Shown here piece by piece: positions 48,076 through 57,676 of a DNA stretch of 64,000 nucleotides (the stretch's first letter is position 1; the number at the start of each line of letters is the position of its first letter). The position numbers were made by a program, and so were the translations under genes. The notes beneath the pieces are model-generated. The model saw nothing but the letters and a program-made list of their open reading frames with translations. It searched no databases and had not been told where the DNA came from. The DNA lies in assembly GCA_022763425.1 (NCBI GenBank), contig JALEGD010000001.1:1130572-1194571 (forward strand). The letters are read 5' to 3'. The stretch comes from Pelagibacteraceae bacterium. Lineage in GTDB: Bacteria > Pseudomonadota > Alphaproteobacteria > Pelagibacterales > Pelagibacteraceae.

Positions 48076-48621
48076 ATCAAAATTTTTAAGTATCAACCTA
48101 AAAGGTACCAACATTAACATTGCGATTATTATTTTTACAATGAAATCTCCTAGTGCTAAAGTTACCCAAGGAACATCGGTCCCATAAAAAGCTATTGAAA
48201 AAAATAAAATAGTGTCGATTGCTGATGAAATAATTGAAGATAAAAAAGGAGGTACGAACCAGTATTTGTTATCCCTAAGTTTGTTAAAAATATTTGCATC
48301 TAATAATTGCGCAATTAAAAAAGCTGTACCTGACCCGATGACAATTCTCAAAGATATTAAATTAAAATCACTTATTGAAAAAAATAAAGAAATTAATACA
48401 CCCCAAATAAATCCAATATGAATTACTTTTCTTGTAAAATTAATTCCATGAATTCTATTAGCTAAATCGGTTACTAAAAAGGCAACAGGGTATGTAAATG
48501 CACCCCAAGTTAATAAATTATGAAGATTAAAAAAATTTAAAGGAAATTGGACTAAATAATTAGATGCTAAAACAATGAGCATCATTGCTAATATATATGG
48601 GATTATTTTTTTATAACTCAA
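48046..48621 (-). CDS. Queuosine precursor transporter (YhhQ/VUT family)
   Basis: Inner-membrane protein that imports 7-cyano-7-deazaguanine or a related queuosine precursor. Six hydrophobic helices are visible. The family segment [22 protein letters not shown] is near residues 38-60, and a polar-containing helix, [18 protein letters not shown], comes later. Length of 191 aa is slightly short of the usual 210-220. The start overlaps the end of rpmB by 4 bp, and the 3' end overlaps cobT by 30 bp. Confidence 0.85.
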   Translation of the reverse strand: MSYKKIIPYILAMMLIVLASNYLVQFPLNFFNLHNLLTWGAFTYPVAFLVTDLANRIHGINFTRKVIHIGFIWGVLISLFFSISDFNLISLRIVIGSGTAFLIAQLLDANIFNKLRDNKYWFVPPFLSSIISSAIDTILFFSIAFYGTDVPWVTLALGDFIVKIIIAMLMLVPFRLILKNFDLVQGSFSNR

Positions 48622-48911
48622 TTAGCTTTAACTTTTGTTTTAGTCATTAGAGCTTTTTTTATTTTTTTAATTCTAGGAGCTAGATTTTTATTTTTTGCTC
48701 TAATCAAAAACTGATCAAGACCGCCTCTAAAATCAACAGCTTTCAATGCTCTTGTTGATATTTTAAGACTAACATTTTTTTTTAATAATTCACTTCTAAG
48801 TGAAACTTTTTTCAAATTAGGAAAAAACTTTCTTTTAGTCTTATTATTTGCGTGAGACACCTTGTGTCCACTCATTGGTCTTTTTCCAGTTAATTCACAA
48901 ATATTTGCCAT
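48618..48911 (-). CDS. rpmB: 50S ribosomal protein L28
   Basis: Ribosomal large-subunit protein. ANICELTGKRPMSGHKVSHANNKTKRKFFPNLKKVSLRSE is the L28 hallmark, followed by the basic C-terminal part (ISTRALKAVDFRGGLDQFLIRA). 97 aa is normal for alphaproteobacterial L28. The gene diverges from the TSUP permease at 49033 and is followed by the queuosine-precursor transporter on the same strand. Confidence 0.96.
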   Translation of the reverse strand: MANICELTGKRPMSGHKVSHANNKTKRKFFPNLKKVSLRSELLKKNVSLKISTRALKAVDFRGGLDQFLIRAKNKNLAPRIKKIKKALMTKTKVKAN

Positions 48912-48981
48912 AGGTGCACTGGATATATTTCCTTAAAATGTTTTGGTCAAGTTATTTTTGGACCCTCTCAAATATCACAAT

Positions 48982-49010
48982 TTGACAATTAGATATTAGG
49001 GGCATAATTG
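48982..49010 (+). promoter_or_regulatory. Candidate promoter for the TSUP permease gene
   Basis: A perfect TTGACA at 48982-48987 is followed by CATAAT at 49003-49008 (15-bp spacer) or TAATTG at 49005-49010 (17 bp). The ATG of the permease is 22-24 bp further on. The -35 match is good, the -10 choice is uncertain. Confidence 0.4.
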
Positions 49011-49032
49011 TAATATAAATTGCTTGTGACAA

Positions 49033-50091
49033 ATGTTTGATTTCTACTTGCCTATTACAGAGGTTACTATCAATATACCACTACTATTAATTATAAGTGC
49101 GGCAGTTGGTTTTTTAACAGGTCTACTTGGAATCGGTGGCGGTTTTTTAATGACGCCTATACTTATCTTTCTTGGTATCCCGCCAATTTATGCTGTTGCA
49201 AATGGAGCAAATAATATCGTAGCGGCATCTGTTTCTGGTTCATTGGCTCATTATTTTAAAAATCATATTGATATAAAAATGGGGTTACTAATTTTAACTG
49301 GTGGTTTAATTGGGTCAATCATTGGTGTTGAAATTTTTATTTTCTTTTTAAAAAAAGGAACAATTAACAATATTATTTCAATATCATATTTTGTTCTTCT
49401 CAGCAGTATAGGACTAATGATGTTTTATGAGAGTTTGAGTGAAATGAAAAGAATAAGAAATAAAAAATTTATTAAAAGAAAAATTCATCAACATTATTGG
49501 ATTCATAATTTGCCTTTTAAAGTTAGAATTCATGCTTCAAAACTTTATATTAGTGCAATAGGACCAATTTTTTTTGGAATAATTATTGGTCTCGTATCTT
49601 CATTACTTGGTGTCGGGGGAGGTTTTTTATTAGTACCAATATTAATATATATTATTGGAATGCCTGCTAAATTAGTTCCTGGTACTTCTTTATTCGCAAT
49701 GATTTTTGTAATGGTAATTGTTACTTTGCTTCATGGCATTTCAAATAACACAATTGATATTTATCTCGTAATAATTTTAGCGATAGGTTCTGTATTTGGA
49801 GCTCAATTAGGATCGGTTATCAGCAGTAAATTAGCTGGAGAAGAATTGAGGGGCCTAATGTCTATTTTAATTCTAACTTTTGGGTTTAAATTTGGTTATG
49901 ATTTATTTTTTTCAAAAATTTTACCTTCAATAGATATTACTAATATAAGTCATGCCGATTTTAGCAGATTTACTAACTTTGTAGTTATTTCATCACAAAA
50001 TTATCCGATTATTTATGGAATAACGTCTGTAAGTGTTGCAATTTTAATTGGTATTCTGGTCGCTTATTCATTTAAAAAAATTATAAAATGA
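49033..50091 (+). CDS. TSUP (TauE/SafE) family membrane permease
   Basis: Predicted anion exporter or importer, often linked to sulfite, sulfonate or other sulfur compounds. Two repeats of the family signature occur: GFLTGLLGIGGGFLMTPILIFLGIPP near residue 25-50, and LVSSLLGVGGGFLLVPILIYIIGMPAKLVPGTS near 190-220. Eight or so membrane helices are visible. Length of 352 aa is longer than the average 260-310 because of a polar loop around residues 135-170. It overlaps the DUF3429 gene by 4 bp. Confidence 0.88.
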   Translation: MFDFYLPITEVTINIPLLLIISAAVGFLTGLLGIGGGFLMTPILIFLGIPPIYAVANGANNIVAASVSGSLAHYFKNHIDIKMGLLILTGGLIGSIIGVEIFIFFLKKGTINNIISISYFVLLSSIGLMMFYESLSEMKRIRNKKFIKRKIHQHYWIHNLPFKVRIHASKLYISAIGPIFFGIIIGLVSSLLGVGGGFLLVPILIYIIGMPAKLVPGTSLFAMIFVMVIVTLLHGISNNTIDIYLVIILAIGSVFGAQLGSVISSKLAGEELRGLMSILILTFGFKFGYDLFFSKILPSIDITNISHADFSRFTNFVVISSQNYPIIYGITSVSVAILIGILVAYSFKKIIK

Positions 50092-50516
50092 AACATTCAA
50101 GTTTGGTAAAGGTTTTATGCTATAGTGGCGTTATTCCATTTTACATACTTTCAATATTAAGTTTTTTTTATAAAAATTTTTTTATTTTTGATCTTTTTTC
50201 AATTTATTCATTAGTCATCTTATCTTTTTTATCTGGATCAACATGGTTGGAGCTTATTATTTACGAAAAAGAACCAAATATTAAATTATTAATTATAACG
50301 GTTGTTTTAACACCAATAATTTTAATTATTTTTGAGATATTTATTCAAGCTCAAATAAAGATTTTTATTTTTGGAATATGCTATTTTGGAATTTATTTAA
50401 TTGATCAAAAATTTTTAAAAAATTTAGAATACATAAGAATTAGAAAAAATCTAACTATTCAAGTTATCTTGTGTCATATATTAGTGCTAATTAGCATTTA
50501 CACCAACGGCTTCTGA
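50088..50516 (+). CDS. DUF3429 family membrane protein
   Basis: Small integral membrane protein, unknown function. Four to five helices (VLCYSGVIPFYILSILSFFY, YSLVILSFLSGSTWLELIIY, LIITVVLTPIILIIF, IFIFGICYFGIYLI). The LSFLSGSTW motif is what I recall as typical of DUF3429. 142 aa. Same strand as the TSUP permease with a 4-bp overlap. The 3' end overlaps pyrD by 30 bp in the opposite direction. Confidence 0.7.
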   Translation: MKHSSLVKVLCYSGVIPFYILSILSFFYKNFFIFDLFSIYSLVILSFLSGSTWLELIIYEKEPNIKLLIITVVLTPIILIIFEIFIQAQIKIFIFGICYFGIYLIDQKFLKNLEYIRIRKNLTIQVILCHILVLISIYTNGF

Positions 50517-51539
50517 AATATTATTAAAACCATCTTTATTTAAAAGTTCAACTAACTCTTCATTAATATTTGAAGCAATATACGGACCTTTGAAGACCAT
50601 CGAGGTATATAGTTGTATTAAATTTGCTCCACATTTAATTTTTTCGTATGCAGTCTCTCCATCGCTTACTCCGCCCACGCCGATAATTGGAACTTTTCCT
50701 TTTATATTTCTATAAAACTTCAAAATGATCTTGTTGGATAATGAATAGATTGGACTTCCTGATAATCCACCATCTTCTTTATTATTCTCACCTGATAAAT
50801 TTTCCTTACCCTCAACTGAAGTATTTGATAAAATTAAACCGTCAATATTTTTATCTAAAAAAACTTTTGATAAATCATTAATTTCAGTTTCATCAATATT
50901 AGGAGATAATTTAAATATAATGGGTTTAATTTTCTCTCTACTTTTTCTAAAACTAAATAGTACATCAATAAGATCTGTAATTTTTTCTTTATCATGCAAA
51001 GATCTTAAATTTGGTGTATTAGGCGAAGATATATTCACTGCAAAGTAATCTGCTAGGTCGTAAAACTTTTCTATGCATGTTAAATAATCGTCATTTTTAG
51101 TAGCATTTTCTTTATTTGGTCCAATATTAATTCCTATTATTCCATTGTTACGATTGTTTTCAATTCTATTATGAATTTTTTCCATTCCATCGTTGGGAAA
51201 ACCCAGTCGATTAATAATAGCTTTTTCTTCATTAAATCTAAACACTCTTGGTTTTGGATTCCCCTCTTGAGGCTTTGGTGTAATGGTCCCTACCTCCGCA
51301 AAACCAAATCCTAATTTGTAAATAGAATTATAAACTTCTGCGTTCTTATCAAAACCAGCAGCAAGACCTACTGGATTATCAAAATTAATTCCAAAAACTT
51401 TAGATTTTAAATTTTCATGACCTTTAAATCTAAACAAATCAAATGGGATAAAATTTGTCTTTAAAAATTTGATTGCTAGTTGATGGGCAACTTCAGGATC
51501 AGTTTGTTTTAGAAATGAACTAAAAATATCATAAAACAT
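50487..51539 (-). CDS. pyrD: Dihydroorotate dehydrogenase (quinone)
   Basis: Class 2, membrane-associated, quinone-linked enzyme of pyrimidine synthesis. The N-terminal amphipathic region (MFYDIFSSFLKQTDPEVAHQLAIKFL) is characteristic of class 2. VGLAAGFDKNAEVYN, NRLGFPNDGMEKI, GINIGPNKEN and VNISSPNTPNLRSLHD (catalytic Ser) follow, then IIGVGGVSDGETAYEKIKCGANLIQLYTSMVFKGP for FMN. Length of 350 aa is normal. lysS lies 1 bp upstream on the same strand. Confidence 0.95.
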   Translation of the reverse strand: MFYDIFSSFLKQTDPEVAHQLAIKFLKTNFIPFDLFRFKGHENLKSKVFGINFDNPVGLAAGFDKNAEVYNSIYKLGFGFAEVGTITPKPQEGNPKPRVFRFNEEKAIINRLGFPNDGMEKIHNRIENNRNNGIIGINIGPNKENATKNDDYLTCIEKFYDLADYFAVNISSPNTPNLRSLHDKEKITDLIDVLFSFRKSREKIKPIIFKLSPNIDETEINDLSKVFLDKNIDGLILSNTSVEGKENLSGENNKEDGGLSGSPIYSLSNKIILKFYRNIKGKVPIIGVGGVSDGETAYEKIKCGANLIQLYTSMVFKGPYIASNINEELVELLNKDGFNNISEAVGVNAN

Positions 51540-51540
51540 T

Positions 51541-53100
51541 CTATCTTTTTAAACTGTCCTCTAATAATTTGATAGTTTCTTGACGTCCAAAAAAGCTTAT
51601 AAATGAACCCATTCTTGGGCCTTGTTCATCACCAAATACAATTTCATAAATTGCCTTAAACCAATCTCTAAGCTTTTCTTTGGGATAATAATTTTTTCCA
51701 ACTGTAAATACTTCAGTTTGAATTTCTGCCGGGTCTTTTCCGTCTGGCATTCTTTTCAATACTTCAATTAAATCTAATAATGCTTTTTTTTCATTTTCAT
51801 CAGCAGATCGATATTTTTTTGACGGTTTTACGATATCATTAAAATATTGAATAGCATTTTGAATTAATTTTTGAAGTATAGGGTGATTTTCTTTCACAAT
51901 ATTTGAATTATAATTTTTTATAAATTTCCACAACACATCTTCACTTTCTGCATTACTTGCGCTAACTAGGTTCAATAGAACTCCAAATGTAATCACATTT
52001 TTTTCTTTAGGAGGGTTTCCGTTATGAACATGCCATACTGGATTTCCTAATTGCTCTTTAATTTCTTGACCTTCAAACTTTTCTAAGAAAGTTAAATATT
52101 CATCTACTGCTTTTGGAATGACTTGTGGGTAAAGCTTTTTAGCTCGTTGAGGATTTTGATACATATATAATGCAAGACTTTCTTGAGTTGCATACTTTAA
52201 CCATTCTTCAATCGTGATACCGTTACCTTTGGACTTTGAAATTTTTTCTCCTTTTTCGTCTAGAAATAACTCGTAAGCAAAACCATTTGGTGGCGAAGTT
52301 CCTAGGGTTTTGCAAATTTGACCTGAAAGTTCAGCGCTAGGAATTAAATCTTTTCCATACATTTCAAAATCAACTTTAAGCGCCGACCATCTCATTGCCC
52401 AGTCAACTTTCCATTGTAACTTACAGCATCCATCTGTAACTTTAGTTTTTAATTTTTTACCATTATTATCAAAAACAACTTCATTTTGTTTTTCATCAAT
52501 TTCAATAATTGGAATTTCCAAAACTTTTCCAGTTTCAGGGCAAATTGGCAAAAATGGACTATAAGTTTTTTTTCTCTCACTGCCTAAAGTTGGAAGTATA
52601 ATATTCATTATCTTTTCATAATTATTTAAAACATTAATTAGCTCATTATTAAAAACTCCACTTTTGTACATTTCGGTTGAGCTTTTAAAGTCATAAGAAA
52701 AGTTAAATTTATCTAAAAAAGTCTTTAACATGGCGTTGTTATGTTCGCCAAAACTTGGAAATTTTCCAAAAGGATCTGGAACTGCAGTTAAGGGTTTGTT
52801 TAAATTCTTTTCTAATAAATCACTATTAGGAATATTGTCAGGCACTTTTCTAAGTCCATCCATATCATCTGAAAATGTAAATAATTTTACTGGAATATCA
52901 GAAATTTTTTTAAATGCCTGAATGACCATGGTTGTTCGACATACTTCTCCAAAAGTTCCAATATGAGGTAATCCGCTTGGACCATACCCGGTTTGGAATA
53001 AGACATGACCTTTTTTTTCTAATGCTTTTCCTTTTCTTTTAAGAATTGCTCTTGCTTCAACAAACGGCCATGCATTGGAGTTTAAATATTCTGAACTCAT
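51541..53100 (-). CDS. lysS: Lysyl-tRNA synthetase, class I
   Basis: Charges tRNA-Lys. It is a class I enzyme (LysK), the form found in archaea and many alphaproteobacteria, rather than the class II enzyme of E. coli. The HIGH motif appears as PSGLPHIGTFGEV and KMSKS as GEKISKSKGNG. YLNSNAWPFVEA at the N-terminus is a family mark. Length of 519 aa fits. No class II copy is in the window. Confidence 0.94.
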   Translation of the reverse strand: MSSEYLNSNAWPFVEARAILKRKGKALEKKGHVLFQTGYGPSGLPHIGTFGEVCRTTMVIQAFKKISDIPVKLFTFSDDMDGLRKVPDNIPNSDLLEKNLNKPLTAVPDPFGKFPSFGEHNNAMLKTFLDKFNFSYDFKSSTEMYKSGVFNNELINVLNNYEKIMNIILPTLGSERKKTYSPFLPICPETGKVLEIPIIEIDEKQNEVVFDNNGKKLKTKVTDGCCKLQWKVDWAMRWSALKVDFEMYGKDLIPSAELSGQICKTLGTSPPNGFAYELFLDEKGEKISKSKGNGITIEEWLKYATQESLALYMYQNPQRAKKLYPQVIPKAVDEYLTFLEKFEGQEIKEQLGNPVWHVHNGNPPKEKNVITFGVLLNLVSASNAESEDVLWKFIKNYNSNIVKENHPILQKLIQNAIQYFNDIVKPSKKYRSADENEKKALLDLIEVLKRMPDGKDPAEIQTEVFTVGKNYYPKEKLRDWFKAIYEIVFGDEQGPRMGSFISFFGRQETIKLLEDSLKR

Positions 53101-53203
53101 AAGTATTTTGTTTATAGGCTAAAATTAGCTTTTTTCAAATTACAAACATTTCAAAAGTTGTCTAAAAAAAATATTAATATAATTTCATTTTAACTGCTTC
53201 GAA

Positions 53204-54649
53204 ATGAATTCTGGATTAAAAACTACTTTCCTAATTATCGGATATCTAATTATAATCTTATCTGGTTTCATGATTATTCCTCACATTGTTGAAATGACAA
53301 TTGGTGATAAATCGCAACACTTTCTAGTAACTGGAATTTTGTCAGCATTTATTGGAACGCTATTAGTATTAATAAGCCAAACCAAAGATAGGTCTTTGAA
53401 TGTCCAACAAGCTTTTTTAATGACAAATCTTGCCTGGTTATCTATTTGTTTTTTTGGGGCTATACCTCTATATTTTTCATCACTTGATTTAACTTTTACA
53501 GATGCATTTTTTGAGAGTGTATCTGGTATCACTACGACAGGATCTACAATACTGCCAGATATTGAAAGAGCTTCAAAGGGAATTTTGGTTTGGAGATCGT
53601 TACTTCAATGGCTTGGAGGGATTGGTATTATCGTTATGGCAATTACTATTTTGCCTTTGTTAAATATCGGTGGAATGCAGTTATTTAGATCTGAAGGTAT
53701 GGAGGTTGAAAAAGTTGTTCCAAAGGTTACTGAAATTGCCTTATCAATCACAAAAATTTATATTTTTATTACCATCTTATGTTCTTTGGCTTACTGGCTT
53801 GCCGGCATGAATGTTTTTGATGCAATAAATCATGCTCTTACGACAGTATCAACTGGTGGTTACTCTACTCACAGTCAATCTATCGGTTACTTTAATAGTT
53901 CACTAATAGAAGTGGTTGCTATCATATTTATTATTACGGGGAGTATACCTTTTTTAGCTTACATAAAATTTACAAGGGGAGATTTGTTTGTATTTTTTAA
54001 AGATAAACAAATAATAGGTTTTTTTTTAATTTTAGCCGTATCAATTTTAATCATTACAATTCACTCATACATAAATAGAAGTGATGCTTTAATTTTAGCA
54101 CTAAGAGATGCAGCTTTTAATGTAACATCTATTATAACAGGAACTGGGTATACAACTAAAGATTTTAGCGCATGGGGAAACTTTTCTGTTTTTTTCTTTT
54201 TAGTTTTAATGTTTGTAGGTGGTTGCTCTGCTTCAACAACTTGCGGAATAAAAGTTTTTAGATTTCAAATTATTTTATCTTTTATTGATCAGCAGGTGAA
54301 AAAAATATTTTACCCAAATGGAGTATTCCCAATAAAATATAACAACCAAAATATTAATGATCAATTTCTAACTTCGGTTCTAGCTTTTGTTTGTCTCTAC
54401 ATATTTATATTCTTTATTTTAACACTTTTACTATCGCTTACTGGATTAGATTTAATTACTTCTGTTTCAGCGGCTGCAACCTCAATTTCAAACGTAGGTC
54501 CAGGACTTGGTCATGTTATTGGACCAGATGGAAATTTTTTTATATTATCTGATAGTGCAAAGTGGCTTTTAAGTTTAGGAATGCTGCTTGGTAGACTAGA
54601 GTTACTTACTGTTTTAGTTTTATTTTTACCTGCTTTTTGGAGAAATTAA
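53204..54649 (+). CDS. trkH: Trk potassium transporter membrane subunit TrkH
   Basis: Potassium-translocating subunit of the Trk system, used with the NAD-binding regulator TrkA (not in the window). Repeated P-loop selectivity segments are visible: VSGITTTGSTI, TVSTGGYSTH, VTSIITGTGYTT and TSISNVGPGLG. About ten hydrophobic helices. Length of 481 aa is standard. Single gene, convergent with argF with a 4-bp overlap. Confidence 0.93.
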   Translation: MNSGLKTTFLIIGYLIIILSGFMIIPHIVEMTIGDKSQHFLVTGILSAFIGTLLVLISQTKDRSLNVQQAFLMTNLAWLSICFFGAIPLYFSSLDLTFTDAFFESVSGITTTGSTILPDIERASKGILVWRSLLQWLGGIGIIVMAITILPLLNIGGMQLFRSEGMEVEKVVPKVTEIALSITKIYIFITILCSLAYWLAGMNVFDAINHALTTVSTGGYSTHSQSIGYFNSSLIEVVAIIFIITGSIPFLAYIKFTRGDLFVFFKDKQIIGFFLILAVSILIITIHSYINRSDALILALRDAAFNVTSIITGTGYTTKDFSAWGNFSVFFFLVLMFVGGCSASTTCGIKVFRFQIILSFIDQQVKKIFYPNGVFPIKYNNQNINDQFLTSVLAFVCLYIFIFFILTLLLSLTGLDLITSVSAAATSISNVGPGLGHVIGPDGNFFILSDSAKWLLSLGMLLGRLELLTVLVLFLPAFWRN

Positions 54650-55572
54650 TCTGATAGGCACCAATCAATAATCGCCTTTTGACCGTGCAATCTATTTTCT
54701 GCTTGCTGCCATACTAAAGATTGTTTCCCATCAATAACAGAAGAGGTAACCTCTTCTTCTCTTGCTGCTGGTAATACATGCAAATAAATTGAATCTGGTT
54801 TTGCAAGACTCATTAATTCATCATTAACTTGGAATTGTTTCAAATCGCTCTTTTTCTTTTTAATATCACCTTGATCACCCATCGAAACCCACTTATCAGA
54901 CATAATGCAATCAGCTCCAGCTACACCTTTTTTTGCATCATGAAAAAGGTTAATTTTTCCACCTTGCTTTTCCGCCCAATCTAAAACTTTTTTTGATGGT
55001 AAGTAGTTTTTTGGAACACAAATATTAAGTTCAAAATCGAATTGAACTGCCGCTTCTATTGCAGAATTCGTAACGTTATTTCCATCTCCAACCCAGGCAA
55101 CTTTGGCACCTTTAATTGAACCTTTTTGTTCTTCAAATGTCATGACATCACTTAAAAGCTGACATGGATGACTTGAATTTGTTAACCCATTAATTAGAGG
55201 AACTGTTAAAAGTTTTGACAAATCAATTAATGTCTGATGCTCAAAAGTTCTAAACATTACAATATCAGAAAAGCCTGAAATCACTTTTGCAGTATCTTGT
55301 ACACTTTCTTCACCTTTTCCAAGATGCATATCATTAGCGTTCATAACAATTGTCTCGCCACCTAACTGTCTCATTGCAAGATCAAAGGAAAGTCTTGTTC
55401 TAGTTGAAGGTTTTTCAAAAACCATTAGCAATAATTTATCTTTACCATTCGATGATTCTGATACGACCACTTTGCCTTCTTTGCTTTGTTTTGCTTTTCT
55501 TCTTTTTGCTTCAGAAAGAATATAATGCAAATCTGATTTTGGAATTAAAGATAAATCTAAAAAATGTTTCAT
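54646..55572 (-). CDS. argF: Ornithine carbamoyltransferase
   Basis: Makes citrulline from ornithine and carbamoyl phosphate. The carbamoyl-phosphate site STRTR is in FEKPSTRTRLSFDLA; the HPCQ motif is in NSSHPCQLLSDVMTF; the ornithine-binding region includes DCIMSDKWVSMGDQ, and HVLPAAREEEV is near the C-terminus (usually HCLPA, here the Cys is replaced by Val). Length of 308 aa is standard. It overlaps argD by 4 bp on the same strand. Confidence 0.94.
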   Translation of the reverse strand: MKHFLDLSLIPKSDLHYILSEAKRRKAKQSKEGKVVVSESSNGKDKLLLMVFEKPSTRTRLSFDLAMRQLGGETIVMNANDMHLGKGEESVQDTAKVISGFSDIVMFRTFEHQTLIDLSKLLTVPLINGLTNSSHPCQLLSDVMTFEEQKGSIKGAKVAWVGDGNNVTNSAIEAAVQFDFELNICVPKNYLPSKKVLDWAEKQGGKINLFHDAKKGVAGADCIMSDKWVSMGDQGDIKKKKSDLKQFQVNDELMSLAKPDSIYLHVLPAAREEEVTSSVIDGKQSLVWQQAENRLHGQKAIIDWCLSD

Positions 55573-56735
55573 TTTAATTTTTCACACACTTTCTCAATAA
55601 TTGAAATAGCTTCATCAATTTCTTTCTCTTTAACGATTAAAGGAGGTAATAATCTCACTACATTTTCAGATGCTTTTACAGCCAACATTTTATGCTCAAA
55701 TAGCTCATTTAAAAATTTAGCATTATCTGATTTAAGTTTTATACCTCTTAATAATCCTTTACCTCTTACTTCCTCAATAACGCTTGGGTATTTTTCTTTT
55801 AATTTTATAAGCTGAGCTTGAAAATATTCTCCAATTTTAACAACATTTTCTAAAAACCCTTTTTCTAAAATAATATCTAAAACTGCATTCCCCACACTCA
55901 TTGCCAATGGGTTACCACCAAATGTAGAACCATGATTTCCAGGCTTCATTCCACTTCCTGCTTTTTTATTAACTAGACAAGCGCCCACTGGAAAACCCCC
56001 GCCAATTCCTTTGGCAATTGGAACTATATCAGGCTCAATTCCTGCCCAATCAAAAGCAAAAAATTTTCCTGATCTTCCAATACCACATTGAACCTCATCT
56101 AAAATTAATAAAAGATCATGTTCATCGCACAATTTTCTTAGACCTTGTAAACATTGATCTGGAATAATTTTGATTCCACCTTCTCCCAGAATAGTCTCAA
56201 CCATAATAGCTGCTGTATTTTTATTAATTGTTTTTTTTAAAGCTTCATGATCTCCAAAATCGACTTGGTCAAAACCTTCAACTTTTGGTTCAAAACCTTT
56301 GATATGATCAGGATTATTTGCAGCAAATAAAGAAGCTAACGTTCTTCCATGAAAGGCTCCTTTAAAAGTTATAATTCTATTTTTTTCAGGATGACCTTTT
56401 TCAAAAAAATATTTTCTAGCAATTTTGATACTTGCTTCAGTTGCTTCAGCTCCTGAATTCATAAATATAACGTAATCTGCAAAAGTATTTTCAACTAATC
56501 TTTGAGCAAGTCTTTCTTGTTCTGGAATTTCAAAAGCATTTGAAACATGCCATAATTTTGCAGCTTGTTCTTGTACAGTTTTAACAAGGTGATCATGGCA
56601 ATGACCCAATGCATTTACAGCAATACCAGATACAAAATCTAGGTATTTGTCATTAGACGTTGAAAACAAATAGCATCCTTTTCCGTGAGAAAAAGATATC
56701 GGTCTTCTTGCATATGTTCCAAGAATTGCACTCAT
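55569..56735 (-). CDS. argD: Acetylornithine aminotransferase
   Basis: PLP-dependent class III aminotransferase in arginine synthesis, possibly also acting in lysine synthesis. FVSGIAVNALGHCHDHLV, FMNSGAEATEASIKIAR, FKGAFHGRTLASLFA, LILDEVQCGIGRSGKFFAF, and PIAKGIGGGFPVGACLV, where the Lys binds PLP, are all present. Length of 388 aa is normal. It overlaps argF by 4 bp; the ABC-2 permease gene is 5 bp upstream. Confidence 0.95.
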   Translation of the reverse strand: MSAILGTYARRPISFSHGKGCYLFSTSNDKYLDFVSGIAVNALGHCHDHLVKTVQEQAAKLWHVSNAFEIPEQERLAQRLVENTFADYVIFMNSGAEATEASIKIARKYFFEKGHPEKNRIITFKGAFHGRTLASLFAANNPDHIKGFEPKVEGFDQVDFGDHEALKKTINKNTAAIMVETILGEGGIKIIPDQCLQGLRKLCDEHDLLLILDEVQCGIGRSGKFFAFDWAGIEPDIVPIAKGIGGGFPVGACLVNKKAGSGMKPGNHGSTFGGNPLAMSVGNAVLDIILEKGFLENVVKIGEYFQAQLIKLKEKYPSVIEEVRGKGLLRGIKLKSDNAKFLNELFEHKMLAVKASENVVRLLPPLIVKEKEIDEAISIIEKVCEKLK

Positions 56736-56740
56736 AATTA

Positions 56741-57553
56741 TTAAGCTTTAATTTTATAACCCTTTTTAAAAAGAAGATAACATAAACCAATTAAAATCAT
56801 GTTACAAACAAACAAAATTAGCATTCCAAAATAAACATTAGAATCTGATTGGCCTAAAAATCCGTATCTGAAACCATCAATAATATAAAAAAATGGATTA
56901 AATTGACTAATCGTATGAATGGGACCTTCTAATCTACTTATTGAAAAAAACGTTCCAGATAAAAATGATAATGGGACAACAATAAAATTTGTAACAGCTG
57001 CCATGTTATCAAATTTCTCAGCCCAAAGACCTGCAATAAAACCAAGCGCTGCCAGTAAGCAAGAACCTAGAATACCAAAAACTATCACATAAAAAATATG
57101 TGCAAATGGAATTTTAATAAAAAATAATGATACTAATATTGAGAAAAAACCAACAACCAAGCCTCTAGTTACACCACCTAAAATTAAAGAAAATGTAACC
57201 TCGCCAGCTGACAATGGAGGGAATAAAATATCGACGATATTTCCCTGAACCTTAGAAATCATTAAAGATGAAGATGTGTTTGCAAAAGCATTTTGCATAA
57301 TTTGCATTGCAATTAATCCTGGGACTAAAAATACAGTAAACTTATGTCCAAGCACATCAGTTCTTTCAGAACCTATGGCCAAACTGAATACGGTTAAAAA
57401 TAATAATAAAGTAACAATAGGCGAAACAATAGTTTGGACCCAAACTTTAAAAAATCTTTGAACTTCTTTTAAATATAAAGTGTAAAAACCAACCCAGTTC
57501 ACATAACCAAATCTTCTTACACCGATCTTATATTTGTATTGAATAACGCTCAT
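56741..57553 (-). CDS. ABC-2 type transporter permease
   Basis: Membrane subunit of an ABC exporter (YadH/NodJ-like). About six helices; the family segment FLVPGLIAMQIMQNAFANTSSSL lies near residues 75-100 and FLSGTFFSISRLEGPIHTISQFNPFFYIIDGFRYGFLG near 195-230, which is the ABC-2 signature. Length of 270 aa is typical. No ATPase gene is adjacent, so its partner is encoded elsewhere. It is followed by argD on the same strand and diverges from gcrA. Confidence 0.88.
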   Translation of the reverse strand: MSVIQYKYKIGVRRFGYVNWVGFYTLYLKEVQRFFKVWVQTIVSPIVTLLLFLTVFSLAIGSERTDVLGHKFTVFLVPGLIAMQIMQNAFANTSSSLMISKVQGNIVDILFPPLSAGEVTFSLILGGVTRGLVVGFFSILVSLFFIKIPFAHIFYVIVFGILGSCLLAALGFIAGLWAEKFDNMAAVTNFIVVPLSFLSGTFFSISRLEGPIHTISQFNPFFYIIDGFRYGFLGQSDSNVYFGMLILFVCNMILIGLCYLLFKKGYKIKA

Positions 57554-57676
57554 AACTTCTCATTATCAGTTAATTTATAAAAAGGCTTAAAAAATGTGGA
57601 TATATAAGGTTTTTTCAAAAAAAGGCCATTTTTACTACATTTTTTCATCAACATCTTGTGTTCAATTAATTTGAGT

